From JBOHBN01 sp050698355 (GTDB lineage Bacteria > Actinomycetota > Actinomycetes > Streptosporangiales > WHST01), in NCBI GenBank assembly GCA_050698355.1, contig JBOHBN010000390.1:1-17305 (forward strand): DNA of 17,305 nt. The letters run 5' to 3'. A program made the translations under genes and the position numbers. This document shows positions 14,499 to 17,305 of the stretch, one piece after another; within the stretch, counting starts at the first letter, position 1, and the number at the start of each line of letters is the position of its first letter. The notes under the pieces were generated by a model. That model was not told the DNA's origin. It saw only the letters and a list, made by a program, of their open reading frames with translations, and did no database searches.

Positions 14499-14519
14499 TC
14501 TTCGCCCGTACCCGCACAA
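14491..14519 (-). promoter_or_regulatory. Predicted promoter of the tetR-paa-ubiD operon
   Basis: Minus strand TTGTGC (14519-14514) and TACTAT (14496-14491) are separated by exactly 17 bp. The predicted transcription start falls at about 14484-14481, on or next to the tetR ATG, which fits leaderless translation and explains the missing ribosome-binding site. Confidence 0.5.
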
Positions 14520-14523
14520 GACC

Positions 14524-14538
14524 CACGGCCCGGCCGTG
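14524..14538. promoter_or_regulatory. 15-bp perfect palindrome upstream of the tetR promoter
   Basis: CACGGCCCGGCCGTG has two 7-bp arms around one central C. It lies a few bases upstream of the predicted -35 box of tetR and abuts the left arm of the inverted repeat. A 1-base centre cannot form an RNA loop, so a protein site is more likely than a hairpin, although G/C-rich palindromes are common in such genomes. Confidence 0.35.
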
Positions 14539-14540
14539 TT

Positions 14541-14633
14541 CCAAATGACCACGTTATGGATGCCAAGCCGGCCTTATCGATGCCTGCAGGCCCCGAGAAG
14601 GGCGCATTAAGCCCACATAACGTGGTCATTTGG
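14541..14633. repeat. 93-bp element bounded by perfect 18-bp inverted repeats
   Basis: CCAAATGACCACGTTATG (14541-14558) is exactly complementary to 14616-14633, with 57 bp between. The pairing continues outward with one mismatch and one bulge (CGGCCGTGTT at 14531-14540 against GACAGCGGCCG at 14634-14644). The interior has small hairpin candidates, such as GGGC...GCCC near 14600 and CCTGCAGG. The right arm contains the last codons and stop of iclR. It could be a read-through-limiting RNA stem, a pair of operators for looping, or a MITE-like remnant; no target-site duplication is evident. Confidence 0.85.
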
Positions 14634-15393
14634 GACAGCGGCCGCCGGTCTGGTTCGTGATGCGCAGTGCGGCATCTCGTACGCGCTCGCCGACTTCCGC
14701 CACGTTCGTATCGTCCAGCTCCGAGGAAAAGGCGAGCGAGCACAGCACGGTCGACACGACCTCCCGCCGGTCGAAGATCGGTGCGGCGACGCCGGACTGG
14801 GCGAGGTCGTACTCCTGGATGCTCGTGCCGTACCCGCGCCGCCGGGTCACCTCGAGCGCCTCCTCCACCTGCTCCGGGTCGGTGACCGCGCTCGGGGTGA
14901 ACGGCTCGATGCCGTACCGAGCGGCCAGGGTGTCGAACTCGCCCGCCGGCAGCCACGCATGGAACGCCTGCATGATCGCCGGTGCCGAGAACGGGAAGGT
15001 GTCGCCCACACTCACCGTCACGCGTACACCCTGTCCGCGCTCGGCCCTGGCGAGCACGGCGTAGCGCCCGTCGCTCGTGCGCTGGACGACGAAGACGACG
15101 AAGCCCAGGCGACGGCTCAGTTCGTCGAGCTCGCGCTGGGTGATCGCGTTCACCACGTCGGCCGGAACGCCGGTGATCCCGAGCAGCCGCGGGCCGAGCG
15201 ACCAGCCGGAACGCCCGCCCTGGCTCGTCGCCCATCCGGACCGTTCGAGCGTGCCGAGGATGTTGTAGCAGGTGCTGCGGTTGAGCCCCAGCTCACCGAT
15301 CAGCGCCCGGGGCGGCACGGCGTCAGGCCAGGACTCGGCGATGCGCTCAAGTATCCGCACCGCGCTCGCGACCGCTGGTACGTCGCCTGCCAT
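14626..15393 (-). CDS. IclR-family transcriptional regulator
   Basis: A 255-aa regulator with an N-terminal winged helix-turn-helix (about 8-60; LIGELGLNRSTCYNILGTLERSG is the recognition region) and a C-terminal IclR effector domain (about 75-248, including FSAPAIMQAFHAW and GYGTSIQEYDLAQSGVAAPIF). IclR proteins often control aromatic-acid catabolism in actinomycetes and bind operators in divergent promoters. ATG at 15393 has GGAAG 7-8 bases upstream. It is divergent from the molybdenum-hydroxylase genes (94 bp between starts), which it probably controls. Its stop lies inside the inverted repeat that separates it from tetR. Confidence 0.92.
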   Translation of the reverse strand: MAGDVPAVASAVRILERIAESWPDAVPPRALIGELGLNRSTCYNILGTLERSGWATSQGGRSGWSLGPRLLGITGVPADVVNAITQRELDELSRRLGFVVFVVQRTSDGRYAVLARAERGQGVRVTVSVGDTFPFSAPAIMQAFHAWLPAGEFDTLAARYGIEPFTPSAVTDPEQVEEALEVTRRRGYGTSIQEYDLAQSGVAAPIFDRREVVSTVLCSLAFSSELDDTNVAEVGERVRDAALRITNQTGGRCPK

Positions 15394-15411
15394 CGACCCA
15401 CTTCCGTTTCA

Positions 15412-15440
15412 TTGACCCATCCGGGCACATCGCCTAGTGT
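15412..15440 (+). promoter_or_regulatory. Promoter for the molybdenum hydroxylase genes
   Basis: TTGACC (15412-15417) and TAGTGT (15435-15440) have a 17-bp spacer. This is close to the vegetative promoter of streptomycetes (TTGACR, TAGRRT). Transcription would start near 15447, about 40 bases before the ATG at 15488. Confidence 0.6.
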
Positions 15441-15455
15441 CCTACATCAAGGACA
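15438..15455. promoter_or_regulatory. 18-bp dyad over the -10/+1 region, candidate IclR operator
   Basis: TGTCCTACATCAAGGACA has perfect 6-bp arms (TGTCCT/AGGACA) around 6 bases. It overlaps the -10 box and predicted start of the plus-strand promoter, a typical repressor position, and lies in the region shared with the divergent iclR gene. Assignment to IclR is inferred. Confidence 0.5.
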
Positions 15456-15487
15456 GCTTGTCTCTCATAGCAGTCAGCGGGTTTCCC

Positions 15488-16378
15488 ATGGTGACAGACT
15501 TCGCGATCGAGGAACCGCGCTCGCTCGACGCCGCGGTCGACCTCCTGCGCGACGCGGACGACTCCGTGCGACCGATCGCCGGTGGCACCGGCCTCACCCT
15601 GTTGATGCGGTACGGGTTCTTCGAGCCCAGCCGCCTGGTGAGCCTGCGCCGCCTGCCCGAGGAGCTGGCGCGGATCCAGCCGGAGCCCGACGGGTCGCTG
15701 ACCATCGGCGCGCTGGCCACGGCGACCGACCTGGAACGGTCCGCCGCGATCGCCGAGCACGCGCCGATGATGCGCGACGCGCTCCACCGGTTGTCGAGCG
15801 TGCGGGTGCGCAACGTCGCGACGGTCGGGGGCTGTCTCGCGCACGGTCATCCGCAGATGGACCTGCCGCCGGTGCTCATCGCCCTGGACGCGCAGGTACG
15901 GGTCCGCAGCGCGGCCGGCGAACGCACGATCGCCGCCGAGGACCTCGTCCAGGGTTACTACGAGACCGCACTCGAGCCCGGCGAGCTGATCACCGAGGTG
16001 CGGGTACCGCCCCACCCCGACGGCCACGGCCGCTACCACAAGGTGACTGCACGCACCCTCGAGGACTGGCCCACGCTCGGACTCGCCGTCCGTTGCGACC
16101 TGGCTGACGGCCGGATGCGTGACGTCCGCGTCGTCGTGGGAGCCGTATCCGATCGCGCCCAGCGCGTGCGCGCGGCCGAGGAGCTCCTGGAGGACGAGCG
16201 ACCGACCGAGGCGGTATTCGAGCACGCGGCCGGGCAGGCCGCCGAGCGCGTGGACTGCCACTCCGACCCGACCGCGTCGGAGGAGTACCGGCGTGCACTC
16301 GTACGCGTGCACCTGTTACGCACCCTCCGCGACGTCACCGACCCAGGTGGACGACCCGCCGGCCGAGACGAGGCGTGA
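15488..16378 (+). CDS. FAD-binding subunit of a xanthine dehydrogenase/CO dehydrogenase-family hydroxylase
   Basis: A 296-aa medium subunit of the CoxM/HcrB/CutM type. FAD-binding motifs are P-I-A-G-G-T-G-L-T-L-L (near 29-39) and V-R-N-V-A-T-V-G-G-C-L-A-H-G-H-P-Q-M-D (near 107-125), matching the family's A-G-G-T-D-L and I-R-N-x-A-T-x-G-G-N-L. It passes electrons from the molybdenum centre through Fe-S clusters to the acceptor. ATG at 15488 is chosen because homology begins with FAIEEPRSLDAAVDLL; the upstream in-frame GTG at 15437 overlaps the promoter -10 box. The next gene starts one base after its stop. The 2Fe-2S subunit is not in the window and may follow the molybdopterin gene. Confidence 0.9.
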   Translation: MVTDFAIEEPRSLDAAVDLLRDADDSVRPIAGGTGLTLLMRYGFFEPSRLVSLRRLPEELARIQPEPDGSLTIGALATATDLERSAAIAEHAPMMRDALHRLSSVRVRNVATVGGCLAHGHPQMDLPPVLIALDAQVRVRSAAGERTIAAEDLVQGYYETALEPGELITEVRVPPHPDGHGRYHKVTARTLEDWPTLGLAVRCDLADGRMRDVRVVVGAVSDRAQRVRAAEELLEDERPTEAVFEHAAGQAAERVDCHSDPTASEEYRRALVRVHLLRTLRDVTDPGGRPAGRDEA

Positions 16379-16379
16379 C

Positions 16380-17305
16380 ATGGCGAAAGACGTGGCGAAG
16401 GATCAGATCGGCCGCTCGATGCCCCGCCTGGAGAGCGAGGCGAAGGTCACCGGCACCGCCGAGTACATCCACAACCTGGCCATCCCGGGCATGCTGTACG
16501 GCAGGGTCGTGCGCAGCGTCCTGCCGCACGCCACGATCGTCGGCATCGAGGCCTCGTCCGCCCTGGACGTCCCCGGCGTACGCCGTGTCGTCACCGCCGA
16601 GGACGTCCGCAAGGTGACCGCGCAGGACTACTACGGACCCGCGTTCTGGGACCAGCCGGTGCTCGCGATCGACAAGGTACGCCATGTCGGCGAGGCGGTC
16701 GCGGTCGTACTGGCCGACACCCCGCGCGCAGCAGCCGCCGGCGCCGAGCGCGTCGACATCGAGTACGAGGAACTGCCGGCGGTCTTCGACGAGGTCGAGG
16801 CGGCCGGCCCGGACGCGCCACGCGTGCACGACCGCATCCGGGCGAGCGCGCTGTTCGCCGACCTGAAGCAGCTCGGGGACCGCGAGGACACCAACATCGG
16901 CCTGCACTACAAGCTGCGCAGGGGTGACGTGGAGGCCGGGCTGGCCGCCGCCGACCGGGTGTTCGAGCACACGTTCAAGACGCCGGCGACCGTCCACGCT
17001 CCCATGGAGCCGCTGGTCAGCGTCGGCGAGACGGGGCCGAACGACGCGATCACGGTCCACTCCGCCACGCAGAACCCCTCGGAGGTTCGCAGCGAGATCT
17101 CCCGGCTGTTCGGCGTCGCCGAGAACAAGGTGCGGATCCGCACGGCGTTCCTCGGTGGCGGCTTCGGCGGCAAGCTGTACCCGCGGCTGGAGCCGATCGC
17201 CGCGGCCTGTGCGCGGATCGCGGGCCGCCCGGTGCGCATCGCGCTCACGATGGACGAGGACTTCACCAACCTCACCCGGCACGCCAGCACCTCGCGGCTG
17301 CGCAC
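16380..17305 (+). CDS. Molybdopterin-binding subunit of a xanthine dehydrogenase-family hydroxylase, N-terminal part (cut by window edge)
   Basis: Open from ATG 16380 through the end of the window (308 codons plus 2 bases, no stop). The N-terminal region has R-S-M-P-R-L-E-S-E-A-K-V-T-G-T-A-E-Y, the usual start of the CoxL/XdhB large subunit. VRHVGEAVAVVLADT and DIEYEELPAVFDEVEAA follow in order, then H-A-P-M-E-P-L, and the molybdopterin motif G-G-G-F-G-G-K near residue 261-267. Full-length members are about 750-800 aa, so over half is missing. It starts one base after the FAD-subunit stop. Relatives include CO dehydrogenase, 4-hydroxybenzoyl-CoA reductase and N-heteroaromatic hydroxylases; the active-site loop that separates them lies outside the window. 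Confidence 0.9.
   Translation, partial: MAKDVAKDQIGRSMPRLESEAKVTGTAEYIHNLAIPGMLYGRVVRSVLPHATIVGIEASSALDVPGVRRVVTAEDVRKVTAQDYYGPAFWDQPVLAIDKVRHVGEAVAVVLADTPRAAAAGAERVDIEYEELPAVFDEVEAAGPDAPRVHDRIRASALFADLKQLGDREDTNIGLHYKLRRGDVEAGLAAADRVFEHTFKTPATVHAPMEPLVSVGETGPNDAITVHSATQNPSEVRSEISRLFGVAENKVRIRTAFLGGGFGGKLYPRLEPIAAACARIAGRPVRIALTMDEDFTNLTRHASTSRLR

Noticed and set aside
14541..14633. Complete insertion sequence or tRNA-like element
   Set aside because: The 93-bp element is too short to encode a transposase, has no visible target-site duplication, and has no cloverleaf or T-loop sequence.
14959..16107. Plus-strand open frame of 382 codons
   Set aside because: Antisense to iclR and then out of frame with the FAD subunit, with no domain; the real plus-strand gene starts at 15488.

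Overview
The window comes from a high-GC actinomycete. The coding regions are G/C-rich at third codon positions, many genes start with GTG, genes are packed with ATGA/GTGA overlaps, and one promoter is close to the Streptomyces-type TTGAC(R)/TAGNNT vegetative class. Nothing allows a safe genus call. The whole region reads as a catabolic cluster for an aromatic or similar ring carboxylic acid handled as a CoA thioester. The substrate cannot be read from the sequence.

Left block (1-2813, minus strand, one tight operon): class I CoA-transferase subunit A, an ACMSD-type amidohydrolase placed between the two transferase subunits, CoA-transferase subunit B, a biotin carboxyl carrier protein, and the first 42 codons of an HMGL-like (pyruvate carboxylase/5S-type) carboxyltransferase cut by the window edge. 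Divergent from it (2977-4059, plus strand) is a lone NitT/TauT-type substrate-binding lipoprotein. About 160 bp with a palindrome and facing promoter-like boxes separates the two.

Middle block (4150-15393, minus strand). In transcription order it holds an IclR regulator, a 144-bp gap with a perfect 18-bp inverted repeat, and a TetR regulator. Next come paaA, a DUF59/PaaD N-terminal-domain protein, paaB, paaC, and a 62-aa zinc-ribbon protein that matches the C-terminal domain of PaaD. The block ends with an enoyl-CoA hydratase-family protein, acyl-CoA ligase 2, UbiD-like protein 2, acyl-CoA ligase 1 and UbiD-like protein 1. From tetR on, gaps are 38 bp or less, so this looks like one operon of eleven genes. 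It would supply CoA activation, prFMN-dependent (de)carboxylation and a phenylacetyl-CoA-epoxidase-like multicomponent oxygenase. The usual reductase PaaE, the ring hydrolase PaaZ and the prFMN synthase UbiX are absent from the window.

Right block (15488-17305, plus strand, divergent from iclR): FAD subunit and the first 308 codons of the molybdopterin subunit of a xanthine dehydrogenase/CO dehydrogenase-family hydroxylase, behind a good promoter with an 18-bp dyad over its -10 box.

Most unusual points: PaaD split into two separate genes that flank paaBC; a ligase whose A10 catalytic lysine is serine; a second UbiD protein with His in place of one active-site Glu; a hydratase-family protein lacking both hydratase glutamates; a probable leaderless tetR transcript with its operator over the -10 box and start codon; and a 12-bp motif present three times, two copies forming the inverted repeat between the two regulators. 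No stretch over 300 bp lacks a gene. No rRNA, tRNA, CRISPR or complete mobile element was seen.
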